64,000 nt of DNA, from positions 292,528,691 through 292,592,690 of the forward strand of contig JBOZIK010000001.1 of assembly GCA_051453625.1 (NCBI GenBank), in the 5' to 3' direction. The position numbers and the translations under genes are program-made. This document shows positions 36,200-48,240 of this stretch, piece by piece. The notes below the pieces were generated by a model, which did not search any database, was not told where the DNA came from, and saw only the letters and a list, made by a program, of their open reading frames with translations. The number at the start of each line of letters is the position of its first letter. The stretch's first letter is position 1. Source of the stretch: Welwitschia mirabilis. Taxonomy: Eukaryota > Gnetophyta > Gnetopsida > Welwitschiales.

Positions 36200-37700
36200 A
36201 TTTAAATTAATCAAAAAAGGGAAAACATTCCACTAAGGTTTAGAACTGGACTAAAAATCAGAACAAAATTGGAGGTGAAATTGCCCTTTAGAAAACAGAA
36301 TGAAGATGGGAAACTGCCTAGATAGAAGAGTAACATGCATAGGACTGCTAACATATTGAGGGCAGAAATGCCCTAAGGTACTAGAAGTGATAAAAACTAA
36401 AGTTTGTTAAGAGAAAGACTTAAAAAGAGGAGGATTAGTATCCTTTACAGAAAGAAAAAAGATTATCATGATTGTGTTCTAGTAAGTAACTACCCATTTC
36501 ATTAGATAGCATCTCAAAGGCCTAATTTACCTACTTAAATTCTTCAGAACCTACTAGATTTTTATTTAGATGTAACCTGAGGTATTTCTTTCTATAGCTA
36601 AACTTGATGGCTTGAGAGAGGGCACTGTGGGAGATTCCTAATGTGACAAAGGGACATCTTCTTAGACCTTAGATTATTATCAGCATAACTTCCTAATGAG
36701 CAACATTCATATCTATGTCCTTTTGTTGGTAAGGCTGTAGTCCAAAGTTGAATTCTAGGTAGGATTGGGGCTTCTTACTAGCTAAGGGGAGGTCTGGTCA
36801 TGCCTCCCTTGCTTCTGGGTATTAAAAGATGTATTTTCTTAAACTAGCTCGTTAGTTGCCTCTTGGGCTATCTCCTGAACTGTCTTATATTAGTCTTAGG
36901 GAGAAAACATCTCATTTGTATGGTCTAGGGGTAGATTCAGCCCCTAATGACTGGGACTACCTTAAAAAATGTTCCCTTCAGAATGAGGGGTTACCTCCAT
37001 AGTGGCTTTTTTCTTGGAAACTCTCCTTGGAGAATTCTAATGTGGGAATTACTGTGGAGAAGGAGAAGGATCCGCTCTTGTCCTAATTTCATTGGCTACT
37101 TGTTAAAGAGCTAGAACTAATTCAGAATTTCTAGAGGAGTCTTTCTGTTGAAGGGATTAAGTAAAAAAGAAAGGTAAATTCTCCTAATGCTTTAGGCTTA
37201 GGTATTTGAAAAATGTAAAGTAAGTGCCTAATAGCTTAGAGTAGCTCTTAGACTAAATGAAATATCGGTTGACTAGTTCTACACTTAAACCCCATGGGGG
37301 AAGTAGTGCCTTTCTACTAATATGCCCACTTGGTAACTTAGGAACACCTTTGGAAAAGAAGTGAAGTACTTCATGGTGCCCTTGGATTCTATGAGGGATC
37401 TTTTCTTCATCTGTAAGGATCTTCAAGAGCTTGAAGAGTGGATCTTCAGTTATTTTGATATAGATTCTTCTGTAAGATGTACACACTCCTCTCTAGCATC
37501 TATAAAAGGGGGTGATATCGAGCCCCTGATCTCCCCTAAGCTTGTGTAGGAGGGTTTCCCATCCCACAGCCTATACTTTTTCCCATAGGGTTAGGCAATC
37601 TTCAAAGAGGCTAGGGTCAGATGGCTTAATGATGAGTGTAGCTTCCATTGCAAGCCTGATTTGAAAGTGCTAGTATTTGATCCTCCTTGTTGTATTTAAA
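36200..37700 (-). pseudogene. Tail region of the second L1 copy, after zf-RVT
   Basis: This is the counterpart of the tail at 28560-29900. It has a segment reading FPKVFLSYQVGILVERHYF in one frame (about 37300-37370), a Pro/Lys/Arg-rich region (36780-37080), and a block with KKYLRLHLNKNLVGSEEF (about 36535-36595) that lines up with KEYPKTLPRYKPKGVDTF in the first copy. Frames shift repeatedly. The shared order in two independent insertions shows that the tail belongs to the element. Confidence 0.45.
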
Positions 37701-38160
37701 TGAAAAGGTAAAGGGGAGTTATTGAAAATCAGATCATTTTTGATTCTTTAGATCTGCCAATACATCAAAAAAATCATGTCATTTAATTATGCATTAGAGG
37801 CGTTGTAGGTCTGGTAGTACTTATTCATTATAGCTATTAATTATTTGCTCTAAGTGCATTGATGAAATAAGTGATGCATAGTTTCAGGACATGATTAACA
37901 TATAGGACAATTTTTTTCCACTTGAAACCCCCTATTGAGTAATTGATCTTTGGTTGTAATTCTATGGCGATCTTTTAGCCAACAAAAGACTTTAATTTTT
38001 TCTAAAATTTAATCCTTCTAATATTTGTTGTATGAGTTGTCTTTTGCATATTTCTTTATAGAATCTAGTTGGTTAAATCTGACTGACAAATGTCTAATTC
38101 TAGAAGTTGTAATCGAGGTTTGCTAATGTCTTTTCTTAGATAGGACTCTTCTTGATCATT

Positions 38161-39015
38161 NNNNNNNNNNNNNNNNNNNNNNNNNNNNNNNNNNNNNNNN
38201 NNNNNNNNNNNNNNNNNNNNNNNNNNNNNNNNNNNNNNNNNNNNNNNNNNNNNNNNNNNNNNNNNNNNNNNNNNNNNNNNNNNNNNNNNNNNNNNNNNNN
38301 NNNNNNNNNNNNNNNNNNNNNNNNNNNNNNNNNNNNNNNNNNNNNNNNNNNNNNNNNNNNNNNNNNNNNNNNNNNNNNNNNNNNNNNNNNNNNNNNNNNN
38401 NNNNNNNNNNNNNNNNNNNNNNNNNNNNNNNNNNNNNNNNNNNNNNNNNNNNNNNNNNNNNNNNNNNNNNNNNNNNNNNNNNNNNNNNNNNNNNNNNNNN
38501 NNNNNNNNNNNNNNNNNNNNNNNNNNNNNNNNNNNNNNNNNNNNNNNNNNNNNNNNNNNNNNNNNNNNNNNNNNNNNNNNNNNNNNNNNNNNNNNNNNNN
38601 NNNNNNNNNNNNNNNNNNNNNNNNNNNNNNNNNNNNNNNNNNNNNNNNNNNNNNNNNNNNNNNNNNNNNNNNNNNNNNNNNNNNNNNNNNNNNNNNNNNN
38701 NNNNNNNNNNNNNNNNNNNNNNNNNNNNNNNNNNNNNNNNNNNNNNNNNNNNNNNNNNNNNNNNNNNNNNNNNNNNNNNNNNNNNNNNNNNNNNNNNNNN
38801 NNNNNNNNNNNNNNNNNNNNNNNNNNNNNNNNNNNNNNNNNNNNNNNNNNNNNNNNNNNNNNNNNNNNNNNNNNNNNNNNNNNNNNNNNNNNNNNNNNNN
38901 NNNNNNNNNNNNNNNNNNNNNNNNNNNNNNNNNNNNNNNNNNNNNNNNNNNNNNNNNNNNNNNNNNNNNNNNNNNNNNNNNNNNNNNNNNNNNNNNNNNN
39001 NNNNNNNNNNNNNNN
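38161..39015. other. Assembly gap (855 N) inside an L1 element
   Basis: The gap removes the sequence between the RT active-site region and zf-RVT of the L1 copy at 36140-39720. Long reading frames through it are artefacts. Confidence 0.95.
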
Positions 39016-39720
39016 TAATAATGGAAGCTAAATATCAAAAAGAAGAGATTAAAAAAGAGTTTGTAAGGATGATCTTTACTTTGGATGAGAGAATATATTC
39101 TGCTATGAGTTATACCATTTCTAAATGGACTTGAGGGTGTAATTCTAGGTGAGGGTCTTGTGCCAATTTTGAGGAGGGATTCCTAGGTAGATATCCTATA
39201 TGTCTCCTCATTTTACATTTAGAATTTGAGTGATTTCATCCCCTCTAATATTGTTTCTACCTAAAGTATGGAGTCTTAACTTGTTCTAGTTGGTATAAAG
39301 ACCTATAGCTACCACAAAAGTGTTTATGAAATTCTTGATAATCTTTGCTTACTGACATAATGCCTTACTCATAAGGATGGTATCATTTACATAGTGATTA
39401 TTGATAAAAGTTTGACCTTCAATTTTGATTCATATAACTTCATTTATCTTTAAGAAAACCTGTAAAATAGTCATCACAAAGAGGAAAAGATACATTCTCT
39501 GTCTACTAAAAAGAAATTTGATCTATGATTATTAATTTCTACACTAAATTTAGTTGAAGCCTACATATCCAGCCAAGGATTAATGATATCTTGATGAAAA
39601 CTAGTTTTCCTAAGGGTACTTCCTAACAGTTACCAACTGGCCAAATCATAAGCTTTGGCAATATTCAATTTAGAAATGAGAAGATATTTGAAAGTAATTT
39701 AAGCCTAAGATTAGTAATTT

Positions 39721-40764
39721 TTTTTTTTTACTTCAAAATAGAATGAGATATTTCTTTAATATATATTTAAATAACAAAAATAAGTTTTTATTCTTGTAAG
39801 ATAATTTTTTTAATCCACTAGCGATAGGTTATTTACTCTAAAATTCTAAAATTTTCTACTTATTTTCAAATATAAAGTAATTTATTTAAACTTTATCCTT
39901 TGTTATAAGAAAAGAAATTTACTGATAAGCTTCATAAGAGTAAGACTTAAAATTCTTTTATTTTAAGATTCATTTTTTATTAAAGTAATTGATTTAATAA
40001 TAAAAATCATACAACATTAAAAAGTAAAAATATCTAGTGTTATTAAACTATTAAAGGAATAGAAGTTAATTCTTTTTTATTTAGGAAGTCTATAGATCCA
40101 TAAAATGGTGGAATCAAATAAATGAACCAATTATGATGGACCTTCAAAGGAAACTAATTTTTTTAGTGGAAATAGTTCTCTTTTTATATAAGCCTTAAGG
40201 GGCAACATTCAAATATCTAATAAATTTTAATTTTTATGGGAAAAAAATAAAAGGTGAATGTTAATTACAATGTAATGATTGGTTTATTTGATATTGTAGT
40301 GTTCTCATCCTTCACATGCTTATGATTCTATATTCTTTGAATGTTGAAGGGATTACAAATAAAATTCATAAAATAAGATCTAAGATTTATCCCTTATTTC
40401 ATGATTTCATATTAAAACAAGATGTTAAATTATTTAAATAAGAAAGAAATTTTTCTAAATAGAATTAAAACATTATACTCATAGAAATAATTCTTAAATA
40501 ATTACTAACATATGTCAAAATTCTAAAGTAGCATAAAATGGTCATGATTCTTAGAATAGATGTAGTTGATGCTTATTTCTTTTCCTCATAGAATTTCTAG
40601 AATAAATAATTACTTATCTATGTCAACATTCTAAAGTAGCATAAAATGGTCATGATTTTTAGAATAAATGTACTTAGTGCTTCTTTCTTTTCTTCATAGA
40701 ATTTATAGAATATCCTAAATCTATGCTATAAAAGAATCTTATGAAAACATCATCTTCTATTTAG
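39721..40764. other. AT-rich DNA with a local duplication
   Basis: No gene is seen. The phrase CAAAATTCTAAAGTAGCATA with its flank occurs at about 40517-40600 and, slightly changed, at about 40622-40705, giving a ~105-bp tandem duplication. Confidence 0.55.
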
Positions 40765-40796
40765 NNNNNNNNNNNNNNNNNNNNNNNNNNNNNNNN

Positions 40797-40866
<70 letters not shown>
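40797..40866. repeat. (CT)35 microsatellite adjoining a gap
   Basis: Seventy bases of pure CT directly follow a 32-base gap (40765-40796). The gap is probably more of the same repeat. Confidence 0.95.
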
Positions 40867-40869
<3 letters not shown>

Positions 40870-42999
40870 ATGAAAATGGTCCTTTCTACTAAATCAAAAA
40901 AATTGATATAATATAAGAAAAAAATAGAAAAAGGAAGAGTAGTAGGAAGAATTGCTTATACTGTCTTATAATCTCGAAAGTACTATAGCTAAGAAAATAA
41001 TGGAAACCATCTAAAACTATTCAAACTATGATAACTATGACTAGAGCTAAAAGTAAAAAATAAATAATAACTAAGGCTAAAACAACAAGGTGGATTATGT
41101 GCACTAGGAGGTTACAATCATCTTCCATATTTTTATATTAATTTTTATTAATGTTAGAAGTGATAGAATGCACCCATGCATTTGTTCATTAGAATGTCTT
41201 TTATCCATTAATCTTAATAGACCACTTTAGGACTTCATGTTGTTACTTTGGATTTTTACCCAGGTGCCATTTTAAAACTACTTACCTATGAGATCTTATG
41301 ATTTCTATTAAGATTCTCTTGGTTAAATTTCCAAGACTTCATAATAATCTTTTCAAGCTTTGACTGCCTTGATTTTGTCATATTTTAAATCAGCCTTAGA
41401 TTCTAGGTTTAGCTTGCTTTAATTATTCTCATTAAAGTTATCTTTCTATAGAGGAGAAGTATAAGAACTTTGGAAGCTCATTTTTGCAAGTTATAACTTA
41501 GCCTGTTGTCTTGGATTAAATTTGCCTTACTTGCTTATTGCTCTTCTTTAGTGCATGAGGCTTTATCACTTAGAAAAATTACTTCTTTCTTTGGATTTTA
41601 TTTGTATCTTTCTCAAGCCCCAATTAGTCCTCTTATTGGGCTTTCTAAATTTCTTGTCATGATGCATTTTTATCTTTAGGCAAGGGATTCCCTCACACTA
41701 CTTCTACTATGATCTAGTAACCTAATGGGATTCTTCTCCTCTTGAGCCTTGCCTCTGGATTTTACTATTATTGAAGTCCTTTTCTTCCTATACTTTTTAG
41801 CCCCCTATGATCTTGTTTACCTAGTGTAGAAAAAACTTGCAAAATGATCATTCCATAAAGTGTACTTTACAAATTTCATGTCTATAGGTATCCTCACTTT
41901 GGGTGCACTCCCTCTTAAATCTACAAATTTAATAAAGTTATTCAACCTTTCTGCTAGACTAGAGTGCATCTTACCTATAATTCCACATAAACTCTTTATG
42001 AAGAAAAAGGAAAGGTTCATAAATCTATATTTTTAAAGAGCTAATAGAAAGTTGAAATGAAGTTAATCTAATAAAAATCTAAAATAAAGCTCTATCAACT
42101 TTGAAATCACCATCCTAGATAGTGTTTCTATCTATAAGTTCTGCCATTAGCTTATAGGGCTCTTACGACTTCAGCTTATGAACATAAATCTTTCCTAACC
42201 TTGAAACCACATGTTTGAAGAAATTATCTATGTTGTTAAACCCTAAGAAAGATGGATAAAAATTCTCTTCATCTTCATGAAGCCCTAACACCTATATAAT
42301 GAACTACTATGTAATTAAAAGCCTCTTATTACTAGCTTTCCTTTAACCATAGATTTGTTTGAGGTGAAAGAAACACCATTTTTACTTTTTCAACAGTGTT
42401 GAATTTAGCACTGAAATTCTACTTTATAACTTTCATCTTTACCTAAATTTTTTTCCTTTTAGTAGTTCATATTAATAATTCTTATTCATCTGTTTTAATA
42501 CTAGGAATCTTATGATTTTCATTCTAAGTTTTGTGAGAATGACACTTGCACTAGAGCTTGTATTCTAGAAAACATTCTAATTATGAGCCACTTAAAGAAA
42601 CCATAATGTCACATCGATAATTTTTCTAACATGAAATGCNNNNNNNNNNTTTCCTAATTTAATTCTCCATTAAAATTCCAAAAATAAATATGAGGTTAAC
42701 TCCTATTATCTATAGTTTACACATGCTTCTATAATATACCTAGTATTTTCCACTAATAAAACTCTATTCTTGATAATCAACCATCTTAAGATAGCATATT
42801 TAGCCATAATACGTCACCTCTATTTGTTCTATAAGAGATTATTTTCCTCACACTTTTTAAGTAATAAGACTTTAGAGTTAATGTAGTATCCAATTATTGT
42901 CTAGTGATTTTTTCTCATTATTAGGATAACTTACATGAGGGTTATTTACTTTTATAGATAGTCAATGGTCCTATCTCTATTTTCATTCTTTAAGTGGGG

Positions 43000-45780
43000 T
43001 AGTTTCCCCTTGCTCTAGTAGTTCTTCACTCTTAGATCTAATATCTTATTCAACCATATTTTTGCTAACTGTAACTATCTTATTCCCCTTGCTCTATGGT
43101 AAAAAATGTATATTCCTCCTCTCAGTAGAAGTGGTAATCCCCTCCTTTACTTTCCATTCCTTATACTTCTTTTTAAGGATTCTTATCTAAGGATGACTTC
43201 CTCCCTTTATGACTTTTCTTATCATGTTAAAGTTTTTTAAGAAGATGTTGTCTTTCATGTCTTGGATATTCCAACTAGTTGATTCCTTTAATTTATTAAT
43301 CTCTTTTCATGTTAGTGCATAAATTCTAAAACGTCCTTTGCTCTCATTCTAAATAAAATTCCTTATTATTTTGTTTAGTGTGTCTTTTACCTTTTCGAGA
43401 AGGACCCCTATTAAGGTACTACACCTTGTTATGGCAAAGATGATAGTGTGGTCTAGAATGATCCTTCCTTTACTTGATAGGAAAATTATATCCCAAATAT
43501 TACACCTTTTACTTATTTTGAGGAGTACCCCATTCCATGGATCTACTCTATTCTAGTTAAACATTGGAATACCCATGTATACATCTCTCTCATTACCTAT
43601 TTATATGCTCAAGGCTATTTTTATTACTTCTTAGATGCAATTCTAAGTGTTAACGAAGTAAGCTCCACTTTTGTATCAACTGAAGTTAACTTCCAAATCC
43701 TTTGAGAACATTTCTAGAATTCTTTTGATTATTGTAATTTACTTCATATTCACTTTTGAACATAGTATTGAATCATCAGTGAATTGGTTGCATATTACTT
43801 TTCTTTTATGGATTCTTATCCCTATCTTGCCTATTTTCATAAAATAGTGTTGGAGCACCTCCAAAATAATAGTAAATAGGGAGGGACATAGTCAATCCTC
43901 TTATCTTAATTCTCTACTTGCACTGAAGAAAGCATGAATGGATTAATTGATTATTACGCTAAACTTTATTGATCTTTACATTTTCATTACTAAGCTAATG
44001 AAACTAGGAGGAAATATTTTTGTTATTAAAACATGTTTAAAGTAATGCCATGACACACTATTATATGCATTTCTAATCTATAGGTTTAAGGAGCAGACTC
44101 TTATTTTATGCTTTTAGGTAAAGTGGAGAAACTCATGGTTTAAGATCACCTAGTCTAGAATTGATACGTTTTCTAGAAAATGTGCTTGGTTCTTATTGAT
44201 TACTTTTTAAAGAGAGGGTCAAATTCATTCTATTAAAAATTTAGTGAAGAGCTTATCATGTTACAGAACTTCATTGTTACATAATGTTAGATGTCCATAA
44301 CCTTATAAGTTTTTAGTATCATAATCACAAGGGTATTATCTTATGCATGAAGAATTGATCTTGCTTGGGATACCTTATTAAAAAATAGTTCCACTGATTT
44401 TCCTATTATTTTTTTAATATTTCTTTAATAAATTCACTATCCACTCCTCTAGATTAGGGCTTTGGTTTATCTTTATTTTACTAAGCAATTTTCAAACTTC
44501 TTCCTTCTTAAGCTCTCTTAGGATTTTTTTCCCCTTCAAAGAGTATGAACAAAATATTGAACACTTTCTAGTTCCATACTTTGTCCAAATTTCCTATAGA
44601 TTATCTATGAAGGCTTGTTAAATGTTCTTATTCTCATAAATTTACCCCTTCCATTTAAATCTATCTATAAAATTAATCTATCTCCTATTATTCACAACTC
44701 TAAAGGAATATTTTAAGTGCTTGTTTCTATTCTTGAGTCAATTTATATGGGATTATTATTTCCAATATATGTTCTTCTAATGTCTAATATGATGTAATTT
44801 TAATAGGCACTACCATTCTTCTTTATGCATATCCTCATCTTGTTCTTACTTGTATTGGATTTTTCTTAGATTTTTATTAAGAGTTTATTTCCTTTTAAAT
44901 CTAGGGCTCAGTCTTTCCTCCATTTTTTTTAGCCACTCTCATAGTTATGCTAGATTTTCTAGTAGGACATTTATTAGGTAGCTCTTGTTCAACTACCATT
45001 TTACCTCTATATAGTTGGTAATCTTCTTCTCTTATAGCCACACATTCTTAAAAGTAAAATTAGATTTTCTTTTAAGGATTTTGTCAGATATCAAAAAGAT
45101 AGGTTAATGGTAGAAGATGATTGCCCTTCTTTTTTCAACATCTAATTATTATTTGTTATTAAGTTTAAAGATATTAGAGATCTATTACTTCTTGAGAGGA
45201 TCCTCTCTATTAGTCCTTTTGGAATTAACTAGGTAAATTAGACTTTTGGATTAGCATATTAATTACATTTAAATTTATTATTATTTCTTCCAATTCATGT
45301 ACTTCTATCTTATTCCATGTTTTATCCCCCATATTTCCTATATTGTAAAGTTTGATTGTAGTTTCTAATTATGATACTTTTCTAATTTTATTATTTTATA
45401 GTAAGTAGCTATCATAATTTTGTTTTTTTAATCTTAAGCCTAGGGGACATAGACATTAATTAGCCATTAGTCTTGAAAAGCTAGTATTTGGATCATCTAT
45501 TTATTTCTACCTTTTTATACTCAATTCCTTTTTTAATCATTATTTCTAGTCCTCTAGCCTTCCCACAACTTGGATTTTATTGAACCTATCATTATCTTTT
45601 AATATTTGTTTAGAAATCTCCATTTTAAACCTTCATATCTTATAAACGTGCTATACCTATTTTTTATTATAAATCAATTCCTCTAATATTTTCATATTTT
45701 CTACCAGGTTTATGTCTGGGGTATTCCAACTTAATTTATTCATTTTGTGGATTTATTTTTGGGATTTTTTAACTGATAGA
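43000..45780 (-). pseudogene. L1 ORF2 (endonuclease and reverse transcriptase), broken
   Basis: The intact protein nicks target DNA and reverse-transcribes L1 RNA at the nick. Seen here are the endonuclease start LSWNT followed by ENMKILEELIYNKK, and an N-V-Y-like piece near 45450 (MSMSPRLKIK in one frame). Also seen are the RT box FTDD (43772-43783), in which both Asp codons survive, and a post-RT segment with MGIPMFN, WNGVLLKISKR, LSSKGRIIL and VKDTLNKIIRNFI (43560-43330). These fit plant L1 elements in order. Numerous stops, several at positions where Trp or Gln is expected, rule out function. Confidence 0.8.
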
Positions 45781-45784
45781 TCTA

Positions 45785-46340
45785 GAAAAGATGAAAGAGA
45801 CTTGCTTCACACCATGGCACACCAACTTCCATGGTTCAGATAGATGCTGGATTAATCAGAAACTCCTAACACCACCCACATCAACTGTGATACCTGCGGA
45901 TGACTGATTCTCTTCCATCGACTAGATTGTGAATGGCTTGGAGGCTATATCATTTATTCTATGGCATAGTGTACCTAGGTTGGTATTGGTATTATGTAAC
46001 GAGTTCGAACTCTATGTGTTCATGGTATTGATTGGGTCTTCTAGTGTTATGTGAGGTGTGCTATCATCTAGGATGTTTGTGTCTATAACAATCTCTGTGT
46101 CTTTGTGTCTGCACTGTTGTATGGCCCTACGCATAATTAGTTAATATACGAGTTTAGATCTTCAAAAGGATTATACCATGAGTTGCTAACACAGGTGTAG
46201 ATGTATTAGCTCCGATCTAACAGGCCTGTACAATTGTGTAGATGAGTCAGTGAGTGTGTTCCTTGTGTGTTTATGGTAAGGACTAGTTCTAGGCTTTATT
46301 TCTATGCCATTGGCTCTAAGTTGTGAAGGTGTTTCAAGGA
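45785..46340 (-). other. GC-richer spacer between L1 ORF1 and ORF2
   Basis: This 550-bp stretch keeps CpG and GC content well above the surrounding LINE sequence. On the minus strand partial frames such as IVIDTNILDDSTPHITLED are open, but no domain is recognised. It may be the L1 inter-ORF spacer that escaped heavy decay, or a later insertion. Confidence 0.4.
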
Positions 46341-46734
46341 CAATGAAGCACTTCATTTTTGATGCTATATACTCCTGATGGTCTTCTTATTTTATTGTTC
46401 TTATTCATATCTTTTACTTCTTCTTTACTAGAGTCATCTCCATTAGAGTTGCCCTCTTTTGAGTTCGAGCTACTCAAAGAAAAAGACTAATTAACTAAGA
46501 TATCTTTATTTGAAATTTCTTATCTTTTCTTTTTCTTTGGTAGGAAACAACTTATTGTTCTTTTTCTTTTAGCTCATTCATTTTTTAATTTATCTATATA
46601 ACTAAAAATACTCTAACTACTATCTTCAATTTTACATTTTTATTCATTGATTGAAAGCCTTTTCTATCTTTCTTAAGCCTACATACTTTAAAAATATGAC
46701 TAAATTTACTTCAAGTTGCACACTAAGGTATTGA

Positions 46735-47480
46735 TCAAATTTCTAATTCATGACATTTCCTTGTGAACTTTTCACAAATAACATCCTTAAGTTTGAGACA
46801 AAAGCATACAAAATAGCTAAAGATTCCATTATGTATGCATTGATATAGAATATTTTCATACTTTACCTCTACTTTGTCCACTTGAGAACAATGGATTAAC
46901 TCAAATTTATAAAGTATTTCAATCAATTTTAAGTCTATTCATACATATAAATTAATAAATATGATTCTTGTGTCACTAATGGTAATTAGATCTAACTTGG
47001 TAATTTCATTGAACTAATTCACTAGGGCCTTTAAAACCCCTAATTCTATAATGGTAGACCAACACCATTAGTTTTATCCATGTTAGTAAATTTTGAAAGA
47101 TTTTATCGAAGTCCATCCTTGGTTTTCATCTAGCTAGAGCTAAGCCCTTGAATCAAAAAATCACAATCCCTTAATCATTATGCTGTTTAAGTCTTTCTTA
47201 GATCAAAACTTGTATTATAACTTACCCCACCAATATCCTTGACCATTTTAGGGCTATTCACTTTTTGATCAAATTCATATAAGGTCTTAACCTAGTGAAA
47301 ATAAAACATCCTATAAGACTAAAATAAAATCTTTTCTTTGAATTTTTATAATACTCTAGGGATACTTTAACTTTAAAAGATCCAACATCCTTGAAAAATT
47401 TCATGAGGAAAGGATTCATGGTCATACCCAAAAAAAATTCTACCTAGGATTTCTACTATTGTAAAAATTTTAAAATCACT
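46735..47480 (-). pseudogene. L1 ORF1 (gag-like, DUF4283 type), broken
   Basis: ORF1 proteins of plant L1 elements bind the element RNA. Pieces recognisable here are VGSFKVKVSLEYYKNSKKRF (about 47320-47390), FSLIGCFIFTRLRPYMN (about 47270-47325) and PRMDFDKIFQNLLTWIKLM (about 47060-47115). A last open stretch (46926-46735) with YENILYQCIH and FVCFCLKL may be the decayed approach to the CCHC zinc knuckle. At least two frames are needed to follow it, and stops are frequent. Confidence 0.65.
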
Positions 47481-47520
47481 TAAAAACAATAAAACTAGGA
47501 TTTTCTTTAAAATCCTTAGG

Positions 47521-48240
47521 GCCTTCCACCTACCACCTCTTTCTCCTATGCCCCTTTGTACCCTTAAGCTACTTGAAAATATTAATGGAAACCATTGAAC
47601 ATTTCCTGACTTATCTCTACCTCCTAGAGAACCCTCTGTCTCTCCATCATAGTCATCTCTTAAAGTGAAAGTTTATCCTATTAATTAAATTCAATGATGT
47701 TAATACTATTCTTAAGGAGTTTTATGCTTGATTACATTTTTAAATAAGACATGATCATATTATTCAATACCTTAATGGATTTTATTTTTATTTTATTTAT
47801 TTCTAAAATAAAAATGCTTCTATTAAAGTTTGTAATAGTTTATTATTATTAAATCATTCTTCCTTTTATTAGCAAACTAGCTTAGATCATTTAAACAAAT
47901 GAAATCATTCTTCTCTCTTTATGTTACACAAAAATGCATGTGGTTTTAAATTAGGCAAAAATACTTTTTATATTTTATGAAATATAAAGCCTTATTGAAG
48001 GTCAATATTGGATGGAGTACATGATAGATTAGTTCTATGCATCATATTCAAAATTGTTATAAAAAATATTCACATGTAAAAATTAACATTTATATCAAGT
48101 ATTTTAGGCTAATTGATTATAAACAAAGACATTAATTTATTTATTTTAATCATAAAATATGTCTTTTATTGTTTTGAACATAAAATTTAATATTATATTT
48201 TTCTTCATACTAATTACAGATTTTTAGCCATGTTTTGGAA
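47521..48240. other. AT-rich DNA, no feature seen
   Basis: It could include the L1 5' UTR of the element to its left, but no boundary or motif supports this. Confidence 0.35.

Larger units (their letters stand above)
36140..39720 (-). mobile_element. Degenerate L1-type LINE, 5' truncated inside the RT
   Basis: Reading right to left, the copy starts within the RT (IAKAYDLASW near 39630-39665, then ASTKFSVEINNHRSNFF). The active-site region reads GQTFINNHYVNDTILMSKA; the box is YVND at 39382-39393, so one catalytic Asp codon (GAT) has become AAT. After a gap (38161-39015) the zf-RVT motif ETMHHLFHQC lies at 37856-37885. A tail of about 1.5 kb leads to an L1-type 3' end (GGGGTTATCTCCCTCTAATG on the minus strand, about 36165-36190) next to an A/T tract at 36138-36147. 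It belongs to the same family as the copy at 28484-32430. No function is expected. Confidence 0.8.
40870..47520 (-). mobile_element. Near full-length but degenerate L1-type LINE
   Basis: Right to left, the order is ORF1 remnant (47480-46735), spacer (46340-45790), ORF2 endonuclease (about 45780-45000), RT (about 44700-43000) and a tail to about 40900. ORF1 has KMKFF-like and SLIGCFIFTRLRPYMNLIKK segments of the DUF4283 type (about 47270-47400), then MDFDKIFQNLLTWIKL (about 47060-47110). ORF2 begins with an endonuclease start LSWNT (45721-45735), followed by ENMKILEELIYNKK. The RT box is FTDD at 43772-43783. Stops occur all along. A 10-base gap lies at 42640-42649. The tail includes a 67-codon open frame (42020-41817) of unknown function. 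The 3' boundary is approximate because a CT microsatellite and a gap adjoin it. Confidence 0.75.

Noticed and set aside
38136-39038. Long open reading frames on both strands
   Set aside because: They consist almost entirely of N bases from the gap 38161-39015.
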